A stretch of DNA of 63,372 bases. Origin: CAYFFO01 sp964342485 (lineage in GTDB: Bacteria; Chloroflexota; Dehalococcoidia; Lucifugimonadales; CAJWER01). Below, piece by piece: positions 36,024 to 45,489 of this stretch; position 1 is the first letter of the stretch, and every line of letters begins with the position of its first letter. The notes below the pieces were generated by a model that ran no database searches, was not told the origin of the DNA, and worked only from the letters and a program-made list of their open reading frames with translations. The stretch covers positions 1-63,372 of the forward strand of contig CAYFFO010000008.1 of the NCBI GenBank assembly GCA_964342485.1. The letters run 5' to 3'. The position numbers and the translations under genes are program-made.

Positions 36024-36926
36024 ATGAATTTAATATCTGATCAAATTGTTATCTCAAGTGAATTTGGCAAAGCAATATTTTCTCCATTTGCAGGTGCTAG
36101 TCTACGTTCTTTAAAAGTGATATCTACCGCTGGTAATACTTACGAGCTTTTAACAGGGGGAGAAGGCCCACACGATCCTTTTAAATTAGAGCAGGGAACT
36201 GGTAATTTTATGATGTGTCCCTGGCCAGGGAGATTGAAGGAAGGCATTCTTTATAGTGATGGGGGAAAATATCAAATGCCAATTAATCGTCCTCCATTTT
36301 CAATACATGGTCTTACACGTAATCAAAAATGGGCGGTTGTAAATATAGACAATGGAAATGTTCAGATGTGTACAGATTTAAAAGAGCCCTGGCCTGGAAA
36401 AGGAAGAGTTACTTTCAATGCTAGCTTATCAGGATCAACATTAATAATGAGTTTAGAAGTTGTGAATTATGGTGATAACAGGTTTCCTGTAGCGATTGGG
36501 TGGCATCCTTGGTTTAATTCCAATCTAAGTGGTAAGCGTCTTACACTATCCTTACCAGGGCAAATATCTGAGTGGAAATCTGATCCTGATGGTAATGCTA
36601 ATGGTTTTGAGGAACCAATTTCTGCAGAGATCGATTTAAAGCAGGGAATGATACCTAGGGTAGGATTATTTGATCATTGTTTTAGGATTAACCCGTTAAA
36701 ACCAGTTGAAATCGAATGGGAAGGAGCTGTTAAACTGACAATGAATTCTTCTCCTGAGATGGATCATCTTGTCGTTTATAGTCCTAGGGGATCAGTTTGT
36801 GTCGAACCTTTATCATCTACGATAGACGCTTTCAGGCTTGAAAATGAAGGGGTTAATGATACAGGATCTCATTATCTAGAACCTGGTCGTAGCTTTTATG
36901 GGTCTACCTCTTGGTCATGGATTTAA
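36024..36926 (+). CDS. Aldose 1-epimerase family protein (mutarotase-like)
   Basis: 300 residues. The likely catalytic His lies in SIHGLTRNQKW, a second in IGWHPWFN, and the Glu in SVCVEPLSS, as in galactose mutarotase and YeaD-type proteins. It would interconvert alpha and beta sugar anomers. Cytoplasmic. It is convergent with the sialidase-like gene, only 1 base apart, and fits a role in processing sugars released by the neighbouring sulfatase and glycosidase-like proteins. Confidence 0.82.
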   Translation: MNLISDQIVISSEFGKAIFSPFAGASLRSLKVISTAGNTYELLTGGEGPHDPFKLEQGTGNFMMCPWPGRLKEGILYSDGGKYQMPINRPPFSIHGLTRNQKWAVVNIDNGNVQMCTDLKEPWPGKGRVTFNASLSGSTLIMSLEVVNYGDNRFPVAIGWHPWFNSNLSGKRLTLSLPGQISEWKSDPDGNANGFEEPISAEIDLKQGMIPRVGLFDHCFRINPLKPVEIEWEGAVKLTMNSSPEMDHLVVYSPRGSVCVEPLSSTIDAFRLENEGVNDTGSHYLEPGRSFYGSTSWSWI

Positions 36927-36927
36927 T

Positions 36928-37923
36928 TTATAGTGTCCATCGGGTTGATGCGATATAAGGATTCCCATCAGGGTTATCCTTATTAAGATAAACGGTGATC
37001 AATTCTCCAGGTAACATCTCTATAGTTGTTGGATGCCCATAATTGACCGGGCTACTATTTTCCACAATTGTTTTTACGTTACTAATATCCCAGTTACCTG
37101 AGGAATTGCCTCCGAGCATGTTCTTATCACGTACTTTTTGACGAATACAGGCACGTATGCTGTAAGGCGGTCTCATGTGATTGTAGGTTGATAATCCATC
37201 TCCGTTTTTTAGGCGAAGAAGGTGTGGAGATGAGCCCCACATATTTGCCGGGTGTGTTAAGTTCCAAGTTTTCCCAAAATCCTCACTGTCCACCTGTCTC
37301 ATATAGCGATCTTCATCTGAGTCAATAGATGGTTCATAAGTAGCCATAGCTATCAATGTACCTGTATCAAGTTCCATAACATGTGGGTCCGACAATCTTG
37401 AATCTCCTGTGGGTACCGGCATTACTTGTGACATCGTAATCCAGGAACGGCCTTGGTCTTTAGAGTGGACTGAAATAATGGGAGAGGCGTTAATTTCTTT
37501 TTGGTTATTTTGATTGCCGAGGATGATAAGTGTTCCGTCAGATAGTTCCAGAGGAGAATGGACGCTGTTAATCAAGGACTCAAGTGGCTTTTCCCAGTTT
37601 AGTCCATTGTCAGTAGATCGAATTGTTGCAGGTAGGTGCCTTAGAGTAGCAATCATAGTACCTGATTTTGTTACCGTTATTCCGTTTATCAACTCCGGAA
37701 TAGGTATTGGATCTGACCATGTTATGCCTTTATCGTAGCTAATAAGCATCAAAGACCTGCTCCTTTCCTCATTTGAATGCTCTACTGTTTCGGAAAAAGT
37801 TAGTATCAATTGATCATTATTAGAGTTGCTTACGCGAGGACAGTTCAACAAGGTACCTGGTTTTGTATAAATTATATTTTCAGATAGTATCAAGAATGTT
37901 CGATTACTTCTCATATCGGACAT
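36928..37923 (-). CDS. Sialidase-like (BNR/Asp-box) beta-propeller
   Basis: 331 residues with four Asp boxes of the form S-x-D-x-G-x-x-W: YDKGITW, STDNGLNW, SKDQGRSW and SEDFGKTW. This indicates a six-bladed sialidase/neuraminidase fold. GH33 catalytic residues are not clearly recognisable, so another glycosidase or lyase is possible. No signal peptide. It starts 3 bases after the stop of the glycosidase-like gene and is surely cotranscribed with it. Confidence 0.75.
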   Translation of the reverse strand: MSDMRSNRTFLILSENIIYTKPGTLLNCPRVSNSNNDQLILTFSETVEHSNEERSRSLMLISYDKGITWSDPIPIPELINGITVTKSGTMIATLRHLPATIRSTDNGLNWEKPLESLINSVHSPLELSDGTLIILGNQNNQKEINASPIISVHSKDQGRSWITMSQVMPVPTGDSRLSDPHVMELDTGTLIAMATYEPSIDSDEDRYMRQVDSEDFGKTWNLTHPANMWGSSPHLLRLKNGDGLSTYNHMRPPYSIRACIRQKVRDKNMLGGNSSGNWDISNVKTIVENSSPVNYGHPTTIEMLPGELITVYLNKDNPDGNPYIASTRWTL

Positions 37924-37926
37924 TCT

Positions 37927-39486
37927 TCATGACCTTTCAAACCAGAAGGAATAAATGTCACCGTTTTCTATGACGAACCTTATACGCACTAATTTCTCAC
38001 TTACAATTTCATCATGTTCCTGCCATGTTAATGATTTGCTTATATGGTCCCCGGTAAATGGATTTGAATTTTTTAGTGACAGGGTATTTATAGGTTGGAA
38101 TGATTCCGCATCTAGAATCTCAGCTTTTATGTTGCCTTGGGACACATCAGCATTAACGTGCAGTACTCCTCCTTTTGCCAGGAAAGGTTTTGTGACTACA
38201 CTCCCACTTTGTTGAGTGTTTAGAGAAACAAATCCATCAAGTCTTAGTTTTGCAAGGCATACTGCGCCACGTTGCTCAAAATACTGATCTTCTATTTCTG
38301 TATATAATTCCCGTGGACCTCTATATCTAGAAGCGTTGTAGTATATCCATAGCTGGTTGTCTCGGATAATCGGTGGCCCACAAAGCGATAATTGGGCGGT
38401 TTCGAAGGTTTGTTCATCCCAGGGCAGTACATCCAGAAACAATGAACGATTGGCCACACGGTCCCAATTATGTAAATTACGAGATACTGTTAATTCTGTT
38501 TGATTTAAAGCTGTAAAATTACCGTGAGGAGGGGGTATAGCACCCGCGGGATTGAATAACATCGGGAATCCTATGTATATTCCTTCATAAGGCATTACTG
38601 GCATGAGGTATACTTCTGCGAGGTAATCATTGTCATCTACTAGGGGAGGGGACAGATAATTAGCATCCTTAACAACGGATGCAACACGGTTTTTGCGATT
38701 TTTGCTGTCAATTAGATCAGAATGGAGTACTAGTTTAGGGTCCGTCCATTCAATAAAGTCGGGACTTGTAGAAAGCCAGATAGACCTACCCCATTCAGTT
38801 CCATGTTTAACGGTACCAATAAATTGGTTATTAGTCTGATCATGAACGAAAACAGAAGTGTCTTTACTCGGAATGGGTTTAGAGTCGGGGTATTTCCAGT
38901 CAAATCCATTATGGGAAAATCCTGGCAAACGGTCTTCAAGATTATTTGACTTAGCAAAAATACCTTTGTAACGTTTTTGAGGATCAGGGTCAATGTCGTC
39001 ACGGATAATGTGAAATAGAATCAAATCTAGCTCTGAACAGTCATATGCGACGTTATTAATTTTCGATCCTCGGAATTCATAAAGTCCTACTTCCGGTGTG
39101 TCCCAGTGGAATCCATCTGTAGAGGTTGCATAGTGAGATACCCGCCCTTCCAATGCATACATTTTGCTGGGGAGTTCATTATGGTGGTCTATACCGTCAT
39201 ACATAGCCCAGTACCACCATTCCCAAAGGTCTGAATCGGGATTCCACCATGGGATACTCTTCGTTTGAGTTTGAGTTTGACCCAGAGATACGTCTGGAGT
39301 AAGTACCGGTCCATGCCTTTCCGGTTGATGCAGTATACGATCCAAACTGTCGAGTTTTTCTATCACATAATCGTCAAGAAACAATTGCTTATTTTTGTAA
39401 GGGTCTATTTTATTCAATTTATAGTTTAGTCCGGCTCGATGTTTTTTTATGTGATATTTAAATTGGTCATGCCATTGTCTGTCCAA
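37927..39486 (-). CDS. Glycosidase-like five-bladed propeller (GH32/43/68 type)
   Basis: 519 residues. KQLFLDDYVIEK at the start, SHYATSTDGFHWDTPEVGLYEF and PPIIRDNQLWIYYNASRYRGP near the C-terminus match a widespread uncharacterised group related to beta-fructosidases and arabinanases. No signal peptide. Starting at 39486 overlaps the isomerase gene by 40 bases; a TTG at 39417 would remove the overlap and still keep the conserved start. It lies in an operon with the isomerase upstream and the sialidase-like gene downstream. Confidence 0.75.
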   Translation of the reverse strand: MDRQWHDQFKYHIKKHRAGLNYKLNKIDPYKNKQLFLDDYVIEKLDSLDRILHQPERHGPVLTPDVSLGQTQTQTKSIPWWNPDSDLWEWWYWAMYDGIDHHNELPSKMYALEGRVSHYATSTDGFHWDTPEVGLYEFRGSKINNVAYDCSELDLILFHIIRDDIDPDPQKRYKGIFAKSNNLEDRLPGFSHNGFDWKYPDSKPIPSKDTSVFVHDQTNNQFIGTVKHGTEWGRSIWLSTSPDFIEWTDPKLVLHSDLIDSKNRKNRVASVVKDANYLSPPLVDDNDYLAEVYLMPVMPYEGIYIGFPMLFNPAGAIPPPHGNFTALNQTELTVSRNLHNWDRVANRSLFLDVLPWDEQTFETAQLSLCGPPIIRDNQLWIYYNASRYRGPRELYTEIEDQYFEQRGAVCLAKLRLDGFVSLNTQQSGSVVTKPFLAKGGVLHVNADVSQGNIKAEILDAESFQPINTLSLKNSNPFTGDHISKSLTWQEHDEIVSEKLVRIRFVIENGDIYSFWFERS

Positions 39487-40340
39487 CTGGTTTTTATTCG
39501 AGACAACTCAAGTGTAATGTCTTCAAGAGTACCTGGATGGTTCTTGGATAGAACCTCTAGTGTCCAGGCTCCATCAAACTGGATTTCTTTAAGTGCTTTA
39601 CCATATGATTCAAAGTCTAAGGTCCCATGTCCTGGCGGTAAATGATCGTCTTCCTGGGTAAATCCGTCTTGAATATGAAGAGCGTATAGTCTGTCAGATG
39701 CTATTCTGGCTTCATCTGCTATATCAAGTTTGTTTAATCTGGAGTGTCCTATGTCATGACAGATTCCGACGAAGTCTGGAGAAAGATCTGACATGAATGC
39801 TCTGAGTTCCTTCATTGTTTCTAGTGGGCGTACAGTCATATTTTTAGCCGGTAAGTTCTCCAGTGCTATCCTGACTCCTTCAACTTCGGCTACCGATATA
39901 AGTTTAGATATAGACCGATGAGCAGCTTCTGTTGATCTACCAACATTTTGTAAAGTGTAAAGTGGAGTGTGGATATTAGCAGAACTCATTGTAGGATGTA
40001 CTATGATAGTTGTACCTCCTACTTCCCCTAAGAACCTGATCGCTGCTGTTACCTTTTCTATTCCTATTTGTCGTTCATTTTCATCAAGACTTGCCAAATT
40101 AACATCTGTATATGGGGCATGTATTGAATGGGGGAAAACCTGATTACTTTCAAGAGCATTTAAGATGGGCTTAGGATCTGGTGGTCCATTTATCCAGTCA
40201 ATTCCTTCAGCCATTAATTCTGTTTGCGTGAAACCGGCTGCTGAGACTGATTGTATCCCTTCTATTGGGTCTCCAATATTGTCACCATCTTTATTATAGA
40301 GAAAAAGACTACTTGCAAGGCTATATTCAGGCATTATCAT
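39447..40340 (-). CDS. Sugar phosphate isomerase/epimerase (xylose-isomerase-like TIM barrel)
   Basis: 297 residues. Metal-site segments typical of AP_endonuc_2 proteins are visible: ALENLPAKN (Glu), GICHDIGHSR (His, Asp), ALHIQDG (His) and WTLEVLS (Glu). It probably isomerises or epimerises a keto-sugar, or acts as an inosose dehydratase-like enzyme. Two starts, at 40340 (ATG) or two codons later, are equally good. It heads the three-gene minus-strand carbohydrate operon. Confidence 0.83.
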   Translation of the reverse strand: MIMPEYSLASSLFLYNKDGDNIGDPIEGIQSVSAAGFTQTELMAEGIDWINGPPDPKPILNALESNQVFPHSIHAPYTDVNLASLDENERQIGIEKVTAAIRFLGEVGGTTIIVHPTMSSANIHTPLYTLQNVGRSTEAAHRSISKLISVAEVEGVRIALENLPAKNMTVRPLETMKELRAFMSDLSPDFVGICHDIGHSRLNKLDIADEARIASDRLYALHIQDGFTQEDDHLPPGHGTLDFESYGKALKEIQFDGAWTLEVLSKNHPGTLEDITLELSRIKTSWTDNGMTNLNIT

Positions 40341-40504
40341 CCATCCTTTCTTGATTCCACCATGGTAGCGATAGAATCTGTGGAATACAAGTTGATGTAG
40401 GTGATAAGATAATTTTAATTAATACTCAAATAAAACATTATTTGCTGTAAAATTCGATTTTTTAAAATACTTTGTTCATATAAATAGTTTGGGGTGTGTG
40501 AAAA

Positions 40505-41098
40505 TTGATTGAATATAGTAATACTTTTAATGATGGGCCTGAAGGATGGTGCTCTTATGACTATCACTGGAGCGGATTCTCAAATAGCAACACATTTATA
40601 CTGGGTAATTGGGAGAAGACAGGAGGGGTAGAGGAATCAGGATTTATTTGGACTGATAACACCAGATGGAGTGCTGATACCCCTGAGGATCCGATATCGA
40701 TACTACCTTTCCTGATATACGTAAACTGGATAGGATTGGAACCAATTGATCTTAGAGAAGCAGAAGTATCATTATATCTTCGTGGGGATAACTTAGAGTT
40801 GGATGGTGCAGAGTGTTATTTTTGGGCAGTAGGGGAGGCAGAATGCGGAAGGTTTCATCTCAACAGTAATCCTCTACATATAAGTAACGGTGTTTGGGCT
40901 GATCAACCTAATTCCTTTAAATTGATTAATGATCATTCAAAATGGCACAGGAGTTGGTCGAAAGATATGAATAAACCACCATCTTTAGATTATCTGTTGA
41001 GTAGATGTATAAGTTATGGGATTTCTTTTGTTGGGTTTCGAAACGAACCCAAAGGACGCCTCTCCATGGATGAATTAACAGTAAAATTGAAAGGATAG
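40505..41098 (+). CDS. Unknown protein, probable beta-sandwich (carbohydrate-binding-like)
   Basis: 197 residues from a TTG start. It is rich in aromatic residues (GWCSYDYHWSGF; DNTRWSAD), with strands such as DLREAEVSLYLRG and LSMDELTVKL that resemble jelly-roll lectin or concanavalin-like domains. There is no signal peptide and no catalytic motif I recognise. It lies about 100 bases upstream of the zinc dehydrogenase in the same direction. The carbohydrate link is inferred from fold impression and neighbours only. Confidence 0.55.
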   Translation: MIEYSNTFNDGPEGWCSYDYHWSGFSNSNTFILGNWEKTGGVEESGFIWTDNTRWSADTPEDPISILPFLIYVNWIGLEPIDLREAEVSLYLRGDNLELDGAECYFWAVGEAECGRFHLNSNPLHISNGVWADQPNSFKLINDHSKWHRSWSKDMNKPPSLDYLLSRCISYGISFVGFRNEPKGRLSMDELTVKLKG

Positions 41099-41198
41099 GT
41101 TGCGGGTTAAATGGTCTCATTTATATTCGTACGGGAAAACCAAATAATCGGGTTGTTTTGTTACCAAAACTTGGATTATATTTTAGGGTTTACGTGTT

Positions 41199-42278
41199 TT
41201 GAATAAGGGTAAATCTGTAGTTCTTTCGGCGCCAAGGAAAATGACAGCAGAGGAATTTCCCATACCGGAAGTCTCAAAGGATGACGGAGTTCTACAAGTG
41301 GAAATTGCTGGTGTTTGTGGCAGTGATGTAATTCATTACAGAAATCATCCAGGTCCTGTTATTTTGGGACACGAAATTGTAGGGAGGATAGCAGATATTG
41401 GATCTGAAGCTGAACAAAACTGGGGAGTATCCAGAGGTGACAGGGTCGTACTAGAGGCTACTTTTGGATGTGGGCGATGTAAAGATTGCAGCAATGGATT
41501 GTATAGGATTTGTAGAAAGTTAAGAGGTTATGGAGGTGGAGTTTTGTCGACCACACCACCTTTTATCTGGGGTGGTTATGGTGATTATGTTTATTTACCT
41601 CCTACTGTAAAGGTACATCGGATATCTGATTCGATGCCAGGAGAGGTAGCTGTCCTTATCTGTGCTGTTTTAGGTAATGGAGTACGATGGCTAAGGACGG
41701 TGGGTGGTGTAACTATAGGAGATATTGCCGTTATTCTAGGTCCAGGACCTCAAGGTTTAGCTTCTGTTATAGCAGCTAAAGAATCCGGAGCAGATCAAAT
41801 AGTAATTGTTGGTTTGGAGCATGATGATTCACGTTTATCTAAAGCAAAAGATTTAGGTGCTACACATGTCGTAATTGCTGATACAGAGGTTGTTTCTAAT
41901 GTGATCTACGATATTACTGATGGATTAATGGCAGATGTTGTAATTGATGTAACCAATTCTGCTGATTCTGTAGGTCCAGCTATAGATTTGGTTAGGCCAA
42001 GAGGGACAGTAGTTTTGGCAGGGTCTAAAGGGTCCAAAAATGCTGTTATATCATCAGATAACATTACAATGAATGAGATCAGTGTGATAGGAGTGAATAC
42101 ACACGACAGTCCGGCAGTTGAACAGGCACTTTCTATAGCTGAAAAAGGGAAGTACCCATTGGAAACCATAGTATCTCACAGGTTTCCAATTTCTGAAGCT
42201 GAATTAGCGATTCAAACTTTGTCTGGTGAACTTTCTTCAGAAGGTCTTATTAAAGTTGTAATGTATCCTGATGGTTGA
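41199..42278 (+). CDS. Zinc-dependent alcohol dehydrogenase family (MDR)
   Basis: 359 residues, TTG start. Catalytic zinc ligands are in GVCGSDVIH and ILGHEIVG; the structural zinc site is CGRCKDCSNGLYRIC. VILGPGPQGLASVIAA is the NAD(P)-binding Rossmann loop. It resembles L-threonine, sorbitol and galactitol dehydrogenases, so a sugar alcohol or sugar is the likely substrate. It is followed 31 bases later by the toroid protein in the same operon. Confidence 0.9.
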   Translation: MNKGKSVVLSAPRKMTAEEFPIPEVSKDDGVLQVEIAGVCGSDVIHYRNHPGPVILGHEIVGRIADIGSEAEQNWGVSRGDRVVLEATFGCGRCKDCSNGLYRICRKLRGYGGGVLSTTPPFIWGGYGDYVYLPPTVKVHRISDSMPGEVAVLICAVLGNGVRWLRTVGGVTIGDIAVILGPGPQGLASVIAAKESGADQIVIVGLEHDDSRLSKAKDLGATHVVIADTEVVSNVIYDITDGLMADVVIDVTNSADSVGPAIDLVRPRGTVVLAGSKGSKNAVISSDNITMNEISVIGVNTHDSPAVEQALSIAEKGKYPLETIVSHRFPISEAELAIQTLSGELSSEGLIKVVMYPDG

Positions 42279-42309
42279 ATCGGATTAATATTTTAAGATT
42301 TGGATACTA

Positions 42310-43302
42310 ATGAAACTCATACCCAGATTAATCTCAGCTAAGCGTAAGGCCGTTGATTATATTCTCGAGACATCTAATGGTGACGGTTCATTTGGCCCGA
42401 TTGAAGAAGGATTCTTTTTCTATAGGTTGCCATGGACATTTACTGTGGCGGGTGAAACAGCTGCTGCTGCATCTGTCTGCCAGTGGGTAAGGGATAACAT
42501 GTTAACTGCAGATGGTGATTTCGATCAGGGTCTAAGAAAATTGACAGATGCTTATGCATACAGAAATGCTACATTTATTTATGGTTCTCATATGGCAAGA
42601 CAATTTGATTTAAGTTTTAACTGTATGCCATTTTTACTCTCTTTACAGGATCCAGTTTCCGGCGGATTTTCAAATGATATGGAAGCTTCTATTCCGGGTG
42701 ATGCTATGGATGTTCCTTATACTGTTGGATCAGGTCTGGCTTGTATTGCAACTGGCCATTTAAATGAAGCTCTACGGGTTTATAACTATTTGAGACAGGT
42801 ATGGTCTCAGCAGGATGACCTACCAGATAAGCTATATTACAATTTCTCTAAATCAAATCAAAATATTATAAAAGATTTTAATTCGTCGGATCGATTTTGG
42901 AATGTGGTGATAGCTCAAGAGCCTTTATACCAGAGATGGACAGTTGGAGGCATAGCAGCAGCTTTTATAGTGCGACTTTATATGGCTATTCGTGACCCAG
43001 AGATGCTTGATTTAGCTCGTAAATATATGCAGTTTTCAATAGACAGTACGGAAAAGCAATTTAACTTTGCTCCTGTTTGCAAGTCTGGTTGGGGTTCATC
43101 ACTGTTGTATCAAATAACAGGTGATACGATCTATAAAAAATGGACGATGAGACTGGGAGAATGGTTCATAGATACCCAATCACCCGATGGTACTTGGAGG
43201 GAATTTAGAGAAGGCGGTTCCGAGGGAGATCAAATACATTTGGCAGCGGAGTTCGCGGTTCATATAGATACGATTATTGCTGCCTTATCATCAAAAAGAT
43301 AG
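42310..43302 (+). CDS. Unknown protein, alpha/alpha-toroid fold
   Basis: 330 residues with recurring helical hairpins and the phrases NGDGSFGP, DPVSGGFS and SPDGTW, which resemble repeats in terpene-cyclase, prenyltransferase or glycosidase (N-acyl-glucosamine epimerase-like) toroids. The terpene-cyclase DXDD motif is not seen. No signal peptide. It lies between the zinc dehydrogenase and the acetyltransferase in one plus-strand run, which favours a role on sugars over terpenes. Confidence 0.65.
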   Translation: MKLIPRLISAKRKAVDYILETSNGDGSFGPIEEGFFFYRLPWTFTVAGETAAAASVCQWVRDNMLTADGDFDQGLRKLTDAYAYRNATFIYGSHMARQFDLSFNCMPFLLSLQDPVSGGFSNDMEASIPGDAMDVPYTVGSGLACIATGHLNEALRVYNYLRQVWSQQDDLPDKLYYNFSKSNQNIIKDFNSSDRFWNVVIAQEPLYQRWTVGGIAAAFIVRLYMAIRDPEMLDLARKYMQFSIDSTEKQFNFAPVCKSGWGSSLLYQITGDTIYKKWTMRLGEWFIDTQSPDGTWREFREGGSEGDQIHLAAEFAVHIDTIIAALSSKR

Positions 43303-43314
43303 GAGGATTTAGTT

Positions 43315-43869
43315 TTGGAAACTACCGAATATGAAATTGAGATTAAGACAGAAAGGCTTATTTTACGGCATTTTAATGTTGGGGACGTTGATGACGTGTT
43401 TGAATATTCAGATGATCCAGGGTTTGCTCGATTTCTTGGTACTCCTCAGCCATTTACTAGATGGGATGCGGAGAAATGGGTTGCTAGGCAGGTCTTAACT
43501 CCTTGGGATACGACACCTATGTTTGCTATTCAATTTGATGAAAAGGTCATTGGTTTCATAAAATTGAATGTCGAGAAGGAGCATAATCGTGCCCATATGG
43601 CATATGGATTGTCAAAATCGTATTGGGGAAAAGGGATAGTTCCAGAGGCTGCAAATGCATTGTTGGATTGGGGTTTTGAAGAGCTCGGTCTGGATAAGAT
43701 TTTTGCCGGTGCAGAAGGTGAAAATGTTCAGTCTCAAAGAGTTATGGAAAAGATGGGCATGGTTCGTGAGGCATATTTAAAAAGTCATATGATTGGCCGT
43801 GATGGAAGAACAGTCCAGGTACTTTATGGTATTTTGCGGGATGAATGGTCGGCTATCCGAAAAAAATAG
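43315..43869 (+). CDS. GNAT-family N-acetyltransferase (RimJ/RimL type)
   Basis: 184 residues from a TTG start with AGGAGG just upstream. TERLILRHFNVGDVDDVFEY at the start, AYGLSKSYWGKGIVPEAANALLDWGF (acetyl-CoA-binding loop) and NVQSQRVMEKMGMVREA are diagnostic. It could acetylate a protein N-terminus, a sugar amine or a small molecule. It starts 12 bases after the toroid gene and is probably last in that operon. Confidence 0.88.
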   Translation: METTEYEIEIKTERLILRHFNVGDVDDVFEYSDDPGFARFLGTPQPFTRWDAEKWVARQVLTPWDTTPMFAIQFDEKVIGFIKLNVEKEHNRAHMAYGLSKSYWGKGIVPEAANALLDWGFEELGLDKIFAGAEGENVQSQRVMEKMGMVREAYLKSHMIGRDGRTVQVLYGILRDEWSAIRKK

Positions 43870-43892
43870 GTTACTCATCTTGTAAATGATTC

Positions 43893-44129
43893 TTACCACT
43901 CTTTTGGTTTTTCTCTATCACGTTTTAATTTGTCCAACAATCTCAGAACTTTTATATACGGAGAAATCGGTTTTGTTTCATTATGACCTACGTGCCATCC
44001 ATCATGAAAGTCACATTTATATGATGACAGCATGTCAGATTCTTTAACCAATGGATTTCTATTAAAGAATCTGACATATTCATCTGCCATTTTTTTAGTT
44101 GGGTAGCGTTTTTTGGTTGTACAATTCAT
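43893..44129 (-). CDS. Small unknown protein with KxxY...YKC..GWHVGH motif
   Basis: 78 residues. The pattern KKRYPTKKMADEYV followed by SYKCDFHDGWHVGH resembles small bacterial and phage proteins with 'Y.C..C..WH..H' sequences, possibly a reduced zinc-ribbon; here the second Cys of the pair is His. The C-terminal 25 residues are basic and helical. Function unknown. It is convergent with the acetyltransferase, and about 250 bases without a gene follow upstream of it. Confidence 0.55.
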   Translation of the reverse strand: MNCTTKKRYPTKKMADEYVRFFNRNPLVKESDMLSSYKCDFHDGWHVGHNETKPISPYIKVLRLLDKLKRDREKPKEW

Positions 44130-44383
44130 AAACTAAGTTTTCATAATTGAAGTGATCAAACTTCATTCAGTTAGATATAATTATTTTAACAGAAGGATTA
44201 TTTAAATTAGCCTTTATCCTTAGATTAAATAAAAAATCGAGTGATATCTTATATAGAGTGATTTTATATATGAGGTAAAAGGTACTTTAATTTAATCTGT
44301 ATTGCTGAATGTAAAAAACTAACGGATTAAATTGTATTCAATGTACACTTATAGGATATATGACAGGGAGTTTTGATTTAACA

Positions 44384-45475
44384 ATGGAAATAGGAATTAT
44401 TGGATTGCCACGTTCTGGTAAAACAACAATATTTAATGCGTTGACTAAAGGAAATGCTACAGTAGCCTCGTATTCAAATAACCCAAATATAGGGGTTGCG
44501 AAGGTACCCGATGTCAGACTTGATGCGTTGTCCAGAATGTATATGCCGAAAAAGACTGTAGCCGCGGAAGTTGTATATACAGAGGTTCCACCACCACCTG
44601 ATGAATTTGGCAAGACAAAAGGGATTGGAGGAGATTTTCTTAATGCTATTCAGGCTACTGATGCCTTACTTATAGTTTCTAGGGCCTTTATAGATCCTTC
44701 TGTAGCTCACGTTGAAGATACTATTGATTCTGTAAGAGATACAGAAAATATGATTATGGAGTTGAATTTTTCAGATATTGAAATTCTTGATAGAAGACTT
44801 AATAAAATCGAAGCTAGTTTTAAAAGTGCAAAATCTGTTGAGCGAGAATCTTTAACTAAAGAACAAGATTTTCTTGAAAGAATAAAAAAGGAGCTTTCTG
44901 ACGGTAAACCTCTTAGAGATCAGGAATTTTCGCCTGATGAAAGTAAGAATATAACTGGATTTGGTTTTCTATCGATCAAGCCGTTAATAGTTGTAATAAA
45001 TATTGGAGAAGGGCAATTAGATAAAAGCACTGAATTCAAGAAAAAACTTTCTGATACAGTGAAAGGTCAGTATACAAGGGCAGATGTTATGTGTGCCCAG
45101 TTAGAAATGGAACTTGGTCAAATGGGGATTGATGAAGAGATAGATTTTAGGAAGGACCTTGGATTAGTAGAGTCCGGATTGAATCGTATGGTTAGTATTT
45201 CATATGATGTTGTTGACCAAATAAGCTTTTTCACTGTAGGAGAAGATGAGGTTAGGGCGTGGGAAATATCCAGGGGAACTTTGGCTCAAAAAGCGGCAGG
45301 CAGGATACATAGTGACCTTGAAAGAGGATTCATCAGGGCAGAAGTTATTTCTTATGAGGAGCTAATTGAGTGTGGTAGTTTAGGCGAAGCTCGTAAAAGA
45401 GGTCTTTTGCGTCAGGAAGGTAAAGACTATATTGTAAATGATGGTGAAATAATGCATGTTCTTTTTAACGTGTGA
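44384..45475 (+). CDS. YchF-related OBG-family GTPase/ATPase
   Basis: 363 residues from the ATG giving MEIGIIGLPRSGKTT (Walker A); an ATG at 44360 adds eight residues. EVPPPP stands near the switch II region. NIGE at about residue 205 replaces NKxD, as in ATP-preferring YchF. The C-terminal TGS/DUF933 region (ISFFTVGEDEVRAWEISRG, IRAEVISYEEL) is present. The P-loop Arg-Ser in place of the usual Asn-Val marks a divergent branch, so this may not be the canonical ychF. YchF binds ribosomes and is linked to stress responses. Confidence 0.8.
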   Translation: MEIGIIGLPRSGKTTIFNALTKGNATVASYSNNPNIGVAKVPDVRLDALSRMYMPKKTVAAEVVYTEVPPPPDEFGKTKGIGGDFLNAIQATDALLIVSRAFIDPSVAHVEDTIDSVRDTENMIMELNFSDIEILDRRLNKIEASFKSAKSVERESLTKEQDFLERIKKELSDGKPLRDQEFSPDESKNITGFGFLSIKPLIVVINIGEGQLDKSTEFKKKLSDTVKGQYTRADVMCAQLEMELGQMGIDEEIDFRKDLGLVESGLNRMVSISYDVVDQISFFTVGEDEVRAWEISRGTLAQKAAGRIHSDLERGFIRAEVISYEELIECGSLGEARKRGLLRQEGKDYIVNDGEIMHVLFNV

Positions 45476-45489
45476 AGATATTCAATACT

